A stretch of DNA of 59,755 bases, from contig CAZRQU010000005.1 of the NCBI GenBank assembly GCA_964602485.1, positions 1-59,755 of the forward strand, read 5' to 3'. This DNA comes from WJLG01 sp964602485 (GTDB taxonomy: Bacteria > Patescibacteriota > Patescibacteriia > Patescibacteriales > WJLG01). Of the stretch, positions 49,340-58,531 are shown one piece after another. Position numbers and translations under genes: made by a program. The notes below the pieces were generated by a model. It ran no database searches and was not told the DNA's origin. It saw only the letters and a list, made by a program, of their open reading frames with translations. Position 1 is the stretch's first letter; each line of letters starts with the position of its first letter.

Positions 49340-50737
49340 GTGGCTATGAAATACAAAATAGTTGCTATCTTTTTGATTTTTACCTTTATTATAAGTAGTG
49401 GTTTTGGATGTAAACTTCCAAGCTCTAAAGAGGTACAAAGCACTAAACCCATAACTATTGATTATTGGGGCGTCTATGATGACTCTGATGCTTTTAGTGA
49501 AATAATAGCTTCTTACAATGCTCTTCACCCCTTCGTAACCATCAATTACACAAAAATGCTTCCCGAAGAATATGAAGAGAAATTAATAGACGCAATGGCT
49601 GAAGATAGAGGGCCGGACATTTTTAGAGTTCAGAGCACTTGGTTGCCCGATTATCAAAGCAAACTAACGCCTCTGCCTCCTACGACAAAAATAGCTCATA
49701 TGGTAAAAGAAGGCACGCTTAAGAAGAAAGTGGTTCCAAAAGTAATAGAAAGTAAAAGCCTCACCTTAAAAGAGCTTAAAGAAAAATACGTTGACACGGT
49801 ATACAAGGACGTAGTTATGGCAGCTAAGGATAAAAACGGAGAAAGTCTAGGACAGAAGATCTATGGACTGCCTTTGGCCATGGATACAATGGTGATGTAT
49901 TATAATAAAGACTTGTTAAACAACGCGGGCATCATATCTCCGCCCGAATATTGGGATAAGTCTTTCCAAGAAGCTGTAAAAAAATTAACGAAACAAAACA
50001 ACAAGGGTAATATAATACAAGCTGGCGTGGCCATGGGAGGTTCTGACAACATAGAAAGATCAGAAGATATCCTATCTCTGCTAATGATGCAAAACGGAGC
50101 TATAATGATGAACGAGGATAAGCGAGTAATGTTTCATAAGATACCGGAAAACCTAACCCACCACCCTGGAGTTGGGGCCTTGGAATTCTATTCTGATTTT
50201 TCCAACCCTGGAAAAGAGGTTTATAGCTGGAGCAGTAAAATGCCAAACTCTTTAACCGCTTTTTCTCAAGGAAATCTAGCCATTATGTTCGGGTATGCTT
50301 ATCATTTGCCTATAATAAGAACAAGGGCTCCCAAGTTGAACTTCGACATAGCTAAGATGCCTCAAATAGAGAATAACCCAATTATAAACCATCCCAACTA
50401 CTGGGTAGAAGTGGTTTCAGCAAAAAGCGATCATGTAGACGAAGCCTGGGATTTCATACAATTCATGAACGAGCCGAAACAGATCAAAAAATATCTAGAA
50501 AAAACCCAAAAACCAACAGCCTTAAGAGCCTTGGTAGAAGAACAAAAGGACGATCTGGATATCGGCATCTTCGCTGAACAAGTGTTAACCGCTGAAAACT
50601 GGTATCATGGACACGATACAGAAAGAATGCAAAAAGCCATGAATGAAATGATAGACCTTTCAGTAGCTGGACAGATGGACATAGAAAATATCATCAAACA
50701 AGCTGCTAATAAAGTTCAACAAACCGTAGAAAGATAA
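49340..50737 (+). CDS. ABC transporter solute-binding lipoprotein
   Basis: A 465-residue extracytoplasmic binding protein, family 1. The signal peptide ends in the lipobox SSGFG-C near residue 24. TIDYWGVYDDSDAFSEIIASY and YGLPLAMDTMVMYYNKDLL are typical of sugar-binding proteins. Near the C terminus AWDFIQFMNEPKQIKKYLE also fits. No permease or ATPase gene is near, so it may be an orphan receptor, or its partners are elsewhere. TGTTATAAT at about 49306 suggests its own promoter with a short leader. Confidence 0.82.
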   Translation: MAMKYKIVAIFLIFTFIISSGFGCKLPSSKEVQSTKPITIDYWGVYDDSDAFSEIIASYNALHPFVTINYTKMLPEEYEEKLIDAMAEDRGPDIFRVQSTWLPDYQSKLTPLPPTTKIAHMVKEGTLKKKVVPKVIESKSLTLKELKEKYVDTVYKDVVMAAKDKNGESLGQKIYGLPLAMDTMVMYYNKDLLNNAGIISPPEYWDKSFQEAVKKLTKQNNKGNIIQAGVAMGGSDNIERSEDILSLLMMQNGAIMMNEDKRVMFHKIPENLTHHPGVGALEFYSDFSNPGKEVYSWSSKMPNSLTAFSQGNLAIMFGYAYHLPIIRTRAPKLNFDIAKMPQIENNPIINHPNYWVEVVSAKSDHVDEAWDFIQFMNEPKQIKKYLEKTQKPTALRALVEEQKDDLDIGIFAEQVLTAENWYHGHDTERMQKAMNEMIDLSVAGQMDIENIIKQAANKVQQTVER

Positions 50738-50738
50738 T

Positions 50739-51128
50739 ATGTTTAAAAAAATAACGACATTAACATTCACTGCCCTATTCTTTTGCGCGCCCTTACTGGT
50801 CCAAGCGGGAAGCCTGGTCCCTGAGCCTAGCGGAGGCGGTGAGGGAGATTATACGGTTAATGATTTTGTCAGGGTGGCTGTTAATGTTTCTGAGATAATT
50901 CTTGGCATAGTTGGATCACTAACTTTGTTGATGTTCATTTACGGAGGGGTAACCTTGATCTTCTCGGGTGGTAACAAAGAAGCGGTTGATCGTGGGAAAA
51001 AAACTATCATTGGCGCTGTCATCGGCCTGATAATAGTCTTTTCCAGCTACACAATAATACAATTTACTTTAAAGGCCTTAGGGTTTGCGCACAAGGAGGG
51101 CACCTGGTTCACAACTGAAACGAAATAA
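50739..51128 (+). CDS. T4SS-type pilin-like protein 7 (diverged)
   Basis: A 129-residue paralogue of the cluster at 31.4-34.1 kb. The signal peptide ends at LVQA-GSL. The core reads YGGVTLIFSGGNKEAVDRGK, so the WM of the usual GGxxWMxAxGNE is replaced. The two helices are retained. It starts one base after the solute-binding lipoprotein and is followed by a RodZ-like gene, a setting different from the tandem array. Confidence 0.78.
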   Translation: MFKKITTLTFTALFFCAPLLVQAGSLVPEPSGGGEGDYTVNDFVRVAVNVSEIILGIVGSLTLLMFIYGGVTLIFSGGNKEAVDRGKKTIIGAVIGLIIVFSSYTIIQFTLKALGFAHKEGTWFTTETK

Positions 51129-51135
51129 TTCCAAT

Positions 51136-51801
51136 ATGAGATTCATCGGTAGAAAAATAACAAACGAAGAAGGGTCTTTGGGAGATCTTTTACGCGAATC
51201 ACGAGAAGAAAAAGAACTGAGCCTGGAAGAGGTGTCAGAGATAACTAAGATAAAAATTGAATACTTAAAAGCCCTTGAAGAGAACAGATTAGAAGACTTG
51301 CCTACCGGACCCTATAAAAAGACTTTTTTAAAAAAATATTGTTCACCTCTGGGGTTAGACTGGGAAAAAATAAAAAAAGAATTTCAAATAGGGATAGATC
51401 ATGAAAAAGAAGGGAAAAAATATTCTTTTTCTCCAAAAAATATACACAAAAAAGAATTCATAATCTTCCCCAAGATACTTAAAAACATTTTAACGGCTGC
51501 AATAATTTCTATATTTTTCATCTATGTCGGTTTTTATCTGAAAACCAACCTTTCTCCTCCCGAAGTAAAAATAATACAACCGGCCGACAATCTGATAACC
51601 AACAGTGATTCCATAAAAGTAATAGGTCAAACTGGCTCTCAGGCATCAATAACCATAAATGGACAGCCCGTACTAAACGATGAGAGCGGTGCTTTTGAAC
51701 AAAAAGTCGACCTAAAAAAAGGAGTTAATATAATAACCATAACTGCCAAGAAAAAACACGGACCGCAAAAAACAATAACCAGACAAATATTGGTAGAATA
51801 A
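51136..51801 (+). CDS. RodZ-like protein: HTH, one TM, Ig-like domain
   Basis: A 221-residue protein. Residues about 15-75 are an HTH_25 domain of the RodZ type (LGDLLRESREEKELSLEEVSE; YLKALEENRLEDLPTGPYKK). One membrane helix follows (ILTAAIISIFFIYVGFYL). The outside part is a single Ig/PEGA-like domain (VIGQTGSQASITINGQPVL). RodZ links MreB to the envelope; no MreB is present here. The start at 51136 is used because the longer frame overlaps the pilin. Confidence 0.82.
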   Translation: MRFIGRKITNEEGSLGDLLRESREEKELSLEEVSEITKIKIEYLKALEENRLEDLPTGPYKKTFLKKYCSPLGLDWEKIKKEFQIGIDHEKEGKKYSFSPKNIHKKEFIIFPKILKNILTAAIISIFFIYVGFYLKTNLSPPEVKIIQPADNLITNSDSIKVIGQTGSQASITINGQPVLNDESGAFEQKVDLKKGVNIITITAKKKHGPQKTITRQILVE

Positions 51802-51816
51802 ATAATATATAGCCAT

Positions 51817-52371
51817 ATGCCAAAACAAACAGGAGGAAACACTTTATTGGACATAAACTTCATCATAAAAAAAGCTCAAATAGGAGATCGTATGAGAGTA
51901 GCTGATTTTGGGTGCGGAGCGTCTGGCCACTTTGTCTTTCCTATTAGTAAAGTTGTGGGTAATCACGGTATGGTTTTTGCTGTTGATATACTAAAGCCGG
52001 CTCTTGAATCTCTGAAAAAAAGAGCTGATCAAGAGAGCTCAAAGAACATAAAAACCGTTTGGAGCGACCTAGAGATCTACAAGGCAACAAAAATAGAAAC
52101 CGAGAGTCTTGATATAGGTTTATTGATAAACACGCTTTATCAATCAAGAAAAAGAATAGAAATAATAAGAGAAGTTTTAAGAATGGTCAAAAAAGGAGGA
52201 AAACTACTAATAGTAGAATGGGAAGACACTAGTTTACCTTTCGGTCCTAGGCTGGAAGATAGAGTAAAAATAGAGCCCTTAAAAGAAGCTTGTGAAAAAT
52301 TCGGACTAAAGATATTGGAACAATTCGACGCCGGAGAATATCATTATGGGGTATTATTTGAAAAATTATAA
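51817..52371 (+). CDS. Class I SAM-dependent methyltransferase
   Basis: A 184-residue methyltransferase with motif I VADFGCGASGHFVFPISK, acidic loop VFAVDILK and post-motif KKGGKLLIVEWED. The pattern is similar to the Ubie/Methyltransf_31 group. The substrate is unknown. It follows the RodZ-like gene by 15 bases. Confidence 0.8.
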   Translation: MPKQTGGNTLLDINFIIKKAQIGDRMRVADFGCGASGHFVFPISKVVGNHGMVFAVDILKPALESLKKRADQESSKNIKTVWSDLEIYKATKIETESLDIGLLINTLYQSRKRIEIIREVLRMVKKGGKLLIVEWEDTSLPFGPRLEDRVKIEPLKEACEKFGLKILEQFDAGEYHYGVLFEKL

Positions 52372-52441
52372 TTTGACTAAAATCGCGAAGAGATATAAAT
52401 TAAATCAATAACACTTTAAAGAAGGAGGCAATTGATAAACT

Positions 52442-52828
52442 ATGGGAAAATTCTTCACTTTGAACTTCTGGTTCGATCTAAGGCCGGGTCAGATCTCTCC
52501 GGCATCACAAAACACACTTATAGCCTTTCTTGTCATTTTAATGATCTTGATGACCGTCGCCTTTATACTTAAAAGGAACAAAAAAACACTCTATTTTCGT
52601 TTTTGGGAAAAGATATTCACCTTTTCTTCCAGTAATATCCTATTAGGTCTTTTGATTTGGTTTTTGAATTATGAGAATATTCCTTTCTTTTCAGCTCGTT
52701 TTTGGTTTCTTTTATGGATAATGGAAATAGGTGTTTGGTTATACTTCTCGATCAGATACGCCCTTTCTTTGCCAAAAAGAAAAAAAGAAATAGAAGAAGA
52801 AAAGGCTTATAAAAAATATCTTCCTTAA
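52442..52828 (+). CDS. Membrane protein, unknown (three to four helices)
   Basis: A 128-residue protein with hydrophobic segments near residues 25-45, 62-77 and 87-105, and a basic C-terminal tail (KRKKEIEEEKAYKKYLP). The ribosome site AAGGAGG is 13 bases upstream of the ATG, slightly far. Followed by a bidirectional terminator. Not recognised, although similar small proteins are common in CPR genomes in my experience. Confidence 0.65.
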   Translation: MGKFFTLNFWFDLRPGQISPASQNTLIAFLVILMILMTVAFILKRNKKTLYFRFWEKIFTFSSSNILLGLLIWFLNYENIPFFSARFWFLLWIMEIGVWLYFSIRYALSLPKRKKEIEEEKAYKKYLP

Positions 52829-52831
52829 AAT

Positions 52832-52859
52832 GAAAAACGCCTCGACATCGAGGTGTTTT
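52832..52859. terminator. Bidirectional terminator
   Basis: AAAACGCCTCGA/TCGAGGTGTTTT stem between convergent genes. Confidence 0.85.
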
Positions 52860-53501
52860 TCATTTTTTTTCAAGAACGAAAAAATAATGATAAGAATTCA
52901 ACACCGGCCTTCTCTCCCCTATTATCTTAAAATATTTTTTTAGTCTTCTTTTTATTTTATTTTTAGAATATCCCCATCTACCCATCTCCCAATAATGCCC
53001 CTTTGGCATTTTTATTTTTAGAAAAAAATAAGGGATACGAAATAAAAAGCTAACAAAGGGTTGGCCAACGATCTTTCTAAGTAATGGGAATTTTATGATC
53101 AACTCAAAGCCGGCTCCGGCATAAGGCAACGAAATGACAACATACTTTTTAGAAACCCTTTCGATCTCTTCCAAGGCCTTGTCAAGATCATTGAAAGGCA
53201 TATGTTCAAGAACCTCAAAGGCGGCCACCAGGTCATAAGAATTATTACCTAGAGGCAAATCTCTTATGTCGGCCTTTATATCTACTTTTAAAGATCCATC
53301 CACATCACAAGTGTCCAGATCAAAGCCTTTTCTTTTTAAGTATTCAGCCGTGGTTCCATTGCCTATTCCTACTTCTAATATTTTATTAGGTGTTAATTTA
53401 TTGATTATATCTATCTGATAAAAATAGGAAATAAACTTAGTGATATCGTCATAGCTTCGAAAATAATGTTCTTTGTTGTGTTTATCAATAACTCTCTCCA
53501 T
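52860..53501 (-). CDS. Class I SAM-dependent methyltransferase (type 11)
   Basis: A 213-residue methyltransferase with motif I KILEVGIGNGTTAEYLKRKG, LDTCDVDGSLKVDIKADI, and YDLVAAFEVLEHMPFNDLDKAL, which is typical of type 11. The C-terminal part is basic and aromatic. It stands alone on the minus strand in a rightward region. The substrate could be a lipid, quinone or sugar; it is unknown. Confidence 0.8.
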   Translation of the reverse strand: MERVIDKHNKEHYFRSYDDITKFISYFYQIDIINKLTPNKILEVGIGNGTTAEYLKRKGFDLDTCDVDGSLKVDIKADIRDLPLGNNSYDLVAAFEVLEHMPFNDLDKALEEIERVSKKYVVISLPYAGAGFELIIKFPLLRKIVGQPFVSFLFRIPYFFLKIKMPKGHYWEMGRWGYSKNKIKRRLKKYFKIIGERRPVLNSYHYFFVLEKK

Positions 53502-53640
53502 TGTTTTTTTATTTTGAATTAGTTAAACTTGTCTTATATACTCTACTTGATCTTTTGATCGCTTAACCTTACTTTATACTATATCACCGACTTATTTATT
53601 ACCGCAAGAACATTCTCTAAGCGGTCATAGAGGACTTGTC

Positions 53641-54006
53641 ATGAAAAAAGAAAAAAGAAAAATTATTGGAAATTTTGGTGAAAACTTAGCTTGCGATTTC
53701 CTAAAAAGAAAAGGTTATAAAATAATAGAGCGCAACCTTAAACTTTCATATCTTGAAATAGATATTATAGCCAGGCATAAAAAAGAGGTTGTGTTCATAG
53801 AGGTTAAAACAAGAACAACAAAAGACCTAGGACCAGCTGAAGATGCCTTAAGGTTCCTGCAGATAAAAAAACTTAAAAAGGCTATGGTGATATACTGCGC
53901 AAAAGAACAAATAAACTTAAAAAGTGTTCGCCTTGACCTAATATCTGTTGACTTGGATAAAATAAAAAAGGTTGCTAAATTAAAACATTACAAAAATATA
54001 TTCTAA
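53641..54006 (+). CDS. UPF0102/YraN family endonuclease-like protein
   Basis: A 121-residue protein with GNFGENLACDFLKRKGYKIIERN and EIDIIARHKKEVVFIEVKTRTT, the complete YraN pattern with a PD-(D/E)xK nuclease-like core. The function in DNA repair or processing is inferred only. The start is preceded by GAGGAC 8 bases upstream. Confidence 0.9.
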   Translation: MKKEKRKIIGNFGENLACDFLKRKGYKIIERNLKLSYLEIDIIARHKKEVVFIEVKTRTTKDLGPAEDALRFLQIKKLKKAMVIYCAKEQINLKSVRLDLISVDLDKIKKVAKLKHYKNIF

Positions 54007-54088
54007 TAGTTTGACTAAAGCAAGTTTTATATATAAAATGATATATAACTTATAAACAATTTTACAAGGAGGGTATTATAACGCCCAT

Positions 54089-55468
54089 ATGAAAACCATT
54101 AAAAAACTAGGACTCCTAACTACACTGCTTATCATCTCTTGTTCTTTATTAAATGTTTTGCCTGTCTTAGCTAATTCTCAACCAGAAAAACCTATGGTTT
54201 TAGACTGCTACTCTATAAAAAGAGACAGTGGTTACGAAATCAACGTTTCTGGATTAGTAAAAGACAACTTAGAAGTACTGATCTATATAGAAGGCACTTA
54301 TAAAGGCTTGGCTAATATTAGCAAAAAGAGTGGGGAAATAAACCCTTTTCATTTTTCAATGATTTTAGAGAAATCTAAAAAAACCTATAATATTAGCGTA
54401 ATTTCTAAAGACCCGACTAGCTCTGTTCTTTCTGCCCCTGTTTATACCAAAGACAGAAGAATAAGCCAATCCCCTGAATCAAAACCTAGTCTGTTCAAGG
54501 GTGGATCAACTCAAGAAAATAGCCTCTCCTCTGCCCCAAATAAAGAAAAAAGTTCTTCTAAAAAGACAGGAGAGCTCCCGGTTCCTCCGGCTCCAACCTT
54601 AATAGGACCCAATAAGGATGATGTTATTGGCACGCCTAAGCCTTTTATTTTAGGGTTAACTAGGAGCGGTAGTCGCGTACACGTTTATATAGATGGTGTT
54701 TATAATGGTAAAACCCCTATCTTAACCGATAAAAGTGGTACAGCAAGCTTTGCTTATAGGCCCTTTCTAAACCTAAAACCTGGTCAACACCAGGCCTGGA
54801 CTATTGCTGAGAATTCCGAAGGAAAAAAAGGACCAGTTTCAAAAAAGATATTTTTCACGATCGAAGAAAGGATGGTCTCCCCCACTCTTTCAACTCAAGA
54901 CAAAAACCTATTCACTAAACAAGGGGGTCTTGCTCTAATTGGCTGGGCCAAGAATAATTCTCTCATAAAGGTGTTTATTGACCACATACTAGAGGCTAAA
55001 TTAGAGGTAGAAGATCATGAATCCGGAACAGCAAATTTTGCCTATGATTCGGATAAAATTCTATCTAGGGGGGATCACTTGGTATATGCCACGGCAGTAG
55101 ACGAAAAAGGTAAAGAAAGCCCCTGGTCTAACATTATATATTTCACTATTTATGAGCCAAAAATAGCTACAAGTGCCTCTGAACAGGCCTCTGAACAGGC
55201 GACCACCTCTAGTTCCGGGGCTGTTATAAGGGTTGATGACGACCCTGAAAATGCCTCTGTTTCAGACAGTGAGAACCTTATAAAAACCAAAGATGTGGGT
55301 ACTGCCAAAGGCATATCCGAAGAAAATGATCAAAAAACAGAAATAACACCCGGCCCACAAAATCAAAAATTAAACATAATTATATTTATTTTATTCTTGG
55401 TAGCCATTATCACCTGGATGCTGTTAGTGAACAAAGAGTTGTTAAAAGAGAACAAAAAAGAGGAGTAA
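54089..55468 (+). CDS. Surface protein with Ig-like repeats and C-terminal anchor
   Basis: A 459-residue secreted protein. It has a signal peptide ending at LPVLA-NSQ, three Ig-like/bacterial adhesion-type repeats (residues about 30-125, 165-255 and 265-350) and a final membrane helix (IIIFILFLVAIITWMLLV) with a basic end. The second repeat shows FILGLTRSGSRVHVYIDGVY and GQHQAWTIAENSEGKKGP; the third repeats this pattern. The linkers are rich in Ser, Thr and Glu. A consensus AAGGAGG ribosome site is present. It is a candidate for contact with host cells. Confidence 0.75.
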   Translation: MKTIKKLGLLTTLLIISCSLLNVLPVLANSQPEKPMVLDCYSIKRDSGYEINVSGLVKDNLEVLIYIEGTYKGLANISKKSGEINPFHFSMILEKSKKTYNISVISKDPTSSVLSAPVYTKDRRISQSPESKPSLFKGGSTQENSLSSAPNKEKSSSKKTGELPVPPAPTLIGPNKDDVIGTPKPFILGLTRSGSRVHVYIDGVYNGKTPILTDKSGTASFAYRPFLNLKPGQHQAWTIAENSEGKKGPVSKKIFFTIEERMVSPTLSTQDKNLFTKQGGLALIGWAKNNSLIKVFIDHILEAKLEVEDHESGTANFAYDSDKILSRGDHLVYATAVDEKGKESPWSNIIYFTIYEPKIATSASEQASEQATTSSSGAVIRVDDDPENASVSDSENLIKTKDVGTAKGISEENDQKTEITPGPQNQKLNIIIFILFLVAIITWMLLVNKELLKENKKEE

Positions 55469-55497
55469 AAATAAAAAAGTTATCTTCATAGAATAAT

Positions 55498-55524
55498 AAA
55501 ACCGACCTTTTGGTCGGTTTTTTG
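55498..55524 (+). terminator. Terminator of the surface-protein gene
   Basis: AAACCGACC/GGTCGGTTT stem with a T tract. Confidence 0.85.
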
Positions 55525-55925
55525 TTCTGTTTTATATAAAACAGGTTTTGTTTTATATAAAACAGTTAAAAATATCACTTTTTTACTTGCTTTTGAATCT
55601 TGGAAAATCTTTATTTTCTTCAAATTTGTTTTTAGGGTTTTAAAGCTTTTGTTTTTACAAAATTTTTTTATGTCCAAGCAGTTGATCAAAATTTTTTAAT
55701 TTTATAAAAAACGCCTTGCGCCAAACACCGTATTGGACCAAAAAAGCATTATTCATATTTAAATAAAAAGGTGCTTCAAATTTGAAAGCATTTTTTATTT
55801 TTTTCAAACCATAACTTAAACTATATTTCTCTTACAAAAAACTATATCAAAAAATGTTTTATTTTCCTTTTTTAATTTAAAATAAGCAATTTTTCTAAAA
55901 ATTAATCTTTTATTTCTTCTATCTT

Positions 55926-55957
55926 TTTAAAGGTGTTTTATATAAAACACCTTTAAA
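55926..55957. repeat. Perfect 32-bp palindrome
   Basis: TTTAAAGGTGTTTTAT joined to its exact complement. Its core GTTTTATATAAAAC recurs at 55529 and 55550. Confidence 0.85.
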
Positions 55958-56573
55958 CCATACAATAAATGATCCAAATTTGTTTCTACTGTTTTTTATA
56001 CCTATCTCTTTACAAAAAAAATTTTTTCTTTTTTTCAATGATCTTTTTTTCTTTTTTTTATATTAATACTTTTTTTGTCTTTTTTTATCACTTACTTTTT
56101 TGTTTTTTTGTTGCTCTAAATTTTAAAAAACAAGATATCAAATTTGACCCTCTTTTTTGTCATTTTTATACAGTTAAGTCCAGAATAGCGTGGACTTATC
56201 TTAATTAGGCTATTTTTTTATTTTGATCACGCTTTTTTACTGCCTACCCTTTGTTTTTTCTTAAAAGCATTGCCCCCGGACCGGTTGCAAGCTATTTTTG
56301 TTTTTGGCCTTAACGTTTTTAAAAATAAGAAGGGGAGGGGAGTAATATGCTTTATATTTTTATCTAATATTAGCTAAAAATATAGGTTATTAGTTGTTTT
56401 TTATCTAATATTAGCTATATTGTTTCTTCTTAATTATTCTATTTTTATTATCTTAGGCTTTTAGACTACCTAATTTTTGCCTTGTTTGTGATCTGTTTTA
56501 GTTAAATTTGTCTTAAAATACTAATATTAGCCCAATTTTACTATCAAAAAGCTAATACTTCCATAAAAAGCCA

Positions 56574-56927
56574 CTTTTGTGGACCCTAGGAGACTCTCAC
56601 TGCGTGGGTGCGGACTTAAAAATTTGGCTTATTTTATTTAAAAACTTAGATTTGTGTCTAAACGCTTGAGCAGCAGGAGTTCGAGAAACTCCCAGGGATC
56701 AAAACAAAAGAAAAACCCGCTTGTGCGGATTTTTCTTTTGTGGACCCTAGGAGACTCTCACTGCGTGGGTGCGGACTTAAAAATTTGGCNNNNNNNNNNN
56801 NNNNNNNNNNNNNNNNNNNNNNNNNNNNNNNNNNNNNNNNNNNNNNNNNNNNNNNNNNNNNNNNNNNNNNNNNNNNNNNNNNNNNNNNNAACAAAAGAAA
56901 AACCCGCTTGTGCGGATTTTTCTTTTG
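56574..56927 (-). repeat. 161-bp tandem units bearing the tRNA-Ala(GGC) 3' end, with assembly gap
   Basis: GGACCCTAGGAGACTC occurs at 56581 and 56742 (161-bp period) and again at the intact tRNA at 56929. Each unit joins the tRNA 3' end to unrelated sequence (TCACTGCGTGGGTGCGG...). It ends in a damaged inverted tRNA copy (AGGAGTTCGAGAAACTCCC) before the terminator. 100 N (56790-56889) interrupt the second unit. Confidence 0.8.
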
Positions 56928-57001
<74 letters not shown>

Positions 57002-57164
57002 ATACTGTCTATTGTTGTATTTTAACCGCCTTTTTACTTCTAGCTTGTCTACACTTTAGAGCGACTTTTGATGTAAATTGAATTCCAACACCTGATATGT
57101 CTAATACGTAGTGGACTTATTTTGGGTATTAATACAATTAATGCCCAAAATAAATCTACTCTTG

Positions 57165-57236
57165 CGTCCCCACCACGAATCGAACGTAGATCTAGGACTT
57201 AGGAGGTCCTCGTTTTATCCATTAAACTATGGGGAC
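57165..57236 (-). tRNA. tRNA-Arg (CCT)
   Basis: Anticodon loop CTCCTAA in stem AGGAC/GTCCT. Acceptor GTCCCCA/TGGGGAC, discriminator G. Confidence 0.92.
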
Positions 57237-57371
57237 CGAAATCATTGCTTTAAAATTAAAAAACCCTTCAAGAAGGTGTTTTCCAAATCTTTATAAATCA
57301 TATATTTTCTTTGACATTATGTCAATACTAGATTAAAATTAAATTGTAATTTTTATTAAAGATCCAACAAT

Positions 57372-57782
57372 ATGTTTGGGAAAAAAGAAGACAAAACATT
57401 GAATAGCACTGAAACTCTTATCGGCCCTTCAGTTTTAATAAAGGGGGATTTTAACAGTAAGGGAAACGTGGTTATAGAGGGAAGCTTAGAGGGAAGCATT
57501 GTCTCAAAAGGGCATGTAAGAATAGGAGAAGGGGCAAAGATAACAGCTGATATTGAGGCTGACTCCGCAGACGTTGCCGGAAGGGTTAAAGGAGACCTTG
57601 AGGTTAATGGAAATTTGGTGATCAGAGCTGGCGCAACGATCACGGGGAACGTGCAATGTATGTCCATCTCAATAGAAGAAGGTGGGACATTGAATGGTAA
57701 ATGCCACATGACAACCACCAAAGAAAAGGATGTTAAAAAAGAAGAGAAAAAAGAAGGGTCGGAGAAGAAGGAGGGCGCTTAA
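57372..57782 (+). CDS. Bactofilin-family cytoskeletal protein
   Basis: A 136-residue polymer-forming protein. Residues about 15-110 are the bactofilin beta-helix, seen as short repeats (GPSVLIKGDFNSKGNVVIEG; GSIVSKGHVRIGEGAKITAD; VAGRVKGDLEVNGNLVIRAG). The tail is highly charged (Lys/Glu). It would form filaments at the membrane that shape the cell or place surface proteins. It precedes a small DAGK-like gene by 27 bases. Confidence 0.9.
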   Translation: MFGKKEDKTLNSTETLIGPSVLIKGDFNSKGNVVIEGSLEGSIVSKGHVRIGEGAKITADIEADSADVAGRVKGDLEVNGNLVIRAGATITGNVQCMSISIEEGGTLNGKCHMTTTKEKDVKKEEKKEGSEKKEGA

Positions 57783-57809
57783 TTCTAAATGGGTTAACTC
57801 TTTGTTTTT

Positions 57810-58508
57810 ATGTATGTTTATGTATACGATGAACTCGCCATTAAAAATGAGGGTTTCTTACACAAAATAGAAAAAAGGCTTACTGACCTGGGCTTAAATG
57901 GACAAACAATAAAGCCCGGAGTTTCTAAAAGCGTTAAACTCTCTGTTGAGGATAAAATAAAACAGGGAGCTCGAACCATCGTGGCCGTGGGCAGTGATAA
58001 AGGAATAAGCCAAGTAATGAACATTATTGCTAACAGTCAAAATGACAACAAGCAAAACGTCACTCTTGGTATAATCCCTGCTGAGAAAAAAAACGAATCT
58101 CTGTTTGCAAAAGCTTTTGGAATAGGTAATATAGACGATGCTTGTAATATAATTTTGGCTCGGAGATTAAAAACCTTCATTCCTGCCAAGATAAATGAAA
58201 ACTGTTTCTTTTTTAACGCTGACATAAGCAACTCTGAATCCACTGTTTTAGAGATCGATAAGAAATATACCATTCAAAGCGAGTCTTCTATTGATATAAG
58301 AATATCGAATCAGCCCACTAAAAATAAATTAAAAATATTTTTAAAAAATAAAAAGGGAGAAAGTTTCTTTGATGCGCAAAGCGTTTTAGTGGTAAGTAAA
58401 AATGATCAAATAATAACAGATGGGTCTTTTAAAACACCTCCTCCAGCAATTTTAACACCAGGAAATGAAACCATTAAGGTTATAGTAGGCAAAAATAGGG
58501 GTATTTAA
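57810..58508 (+). CDS. Diacylglycerol-kinase-like domain protein, degenerate
   Basis: A 232-residue protein with the pattern of the DAGK/sphingosine kinase catalytic domain: IKQGARTIVAVGSDKGISQVMN corresponds to the GGDGTxxEVxN loop, and VTLGIIPAEKKNESLFAKAFGI to LGIIPxGTxNDFA. The invariant GGDGT is replaced by VGSDKG, so catalysis is doubtful; it may bind nucleotide or lipid only. The C-terminal half (IDKKYTIQSESSIDIRISN) corresponds to the beta-sandwich. Typical family length is about 300. Confidence 0.6.
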   Translation: MYVYVYDELAIKNEGFLHKIEKRLTDLGLNGQTIKPGVSKSVKLSVEDKIKQGARTIVAVGSDKGISQVMNIIANSQNDNKQNVTLGIIPAEKKNESLFAKAFGIGNIDDACNIILARRLKTFIPAKINENCFFFNADISNSESTVLEIDKKYTIQSESSIDIRISNQPTKNKLKIFLKNKKGESFFDAQSVLVVSKNDQIITDGSFKTPPPAILTPGNETIKVIVGKNRGI

Positions 58509-58531
58509 TATTTATTAACCGAATAAATCTT

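Larger units (their letters stand above)
55469..56573. other. 1.1-kb AT-rich gene-free region full of palindromes
   Basis: No credible gene. It contains a terminator (55498-55524), three copies of the palindrome GTTTTATATAAAAC (55529-55542, 55550-55563 and inside a 32-bp perfect palindrome at 55926-55957), TAAGTCCA-N8-TGGACTTA at 56175-56198 and three copies of CTAATATTAG (56364-56373, 56405-56414, 56521-56530). Confidence 0.7.

Noticed and set aside
55969..56208. Small Phe-rich protein
   Set aside because: Low-complexity translation of T-rich DNA, no ribosome site or promoter.
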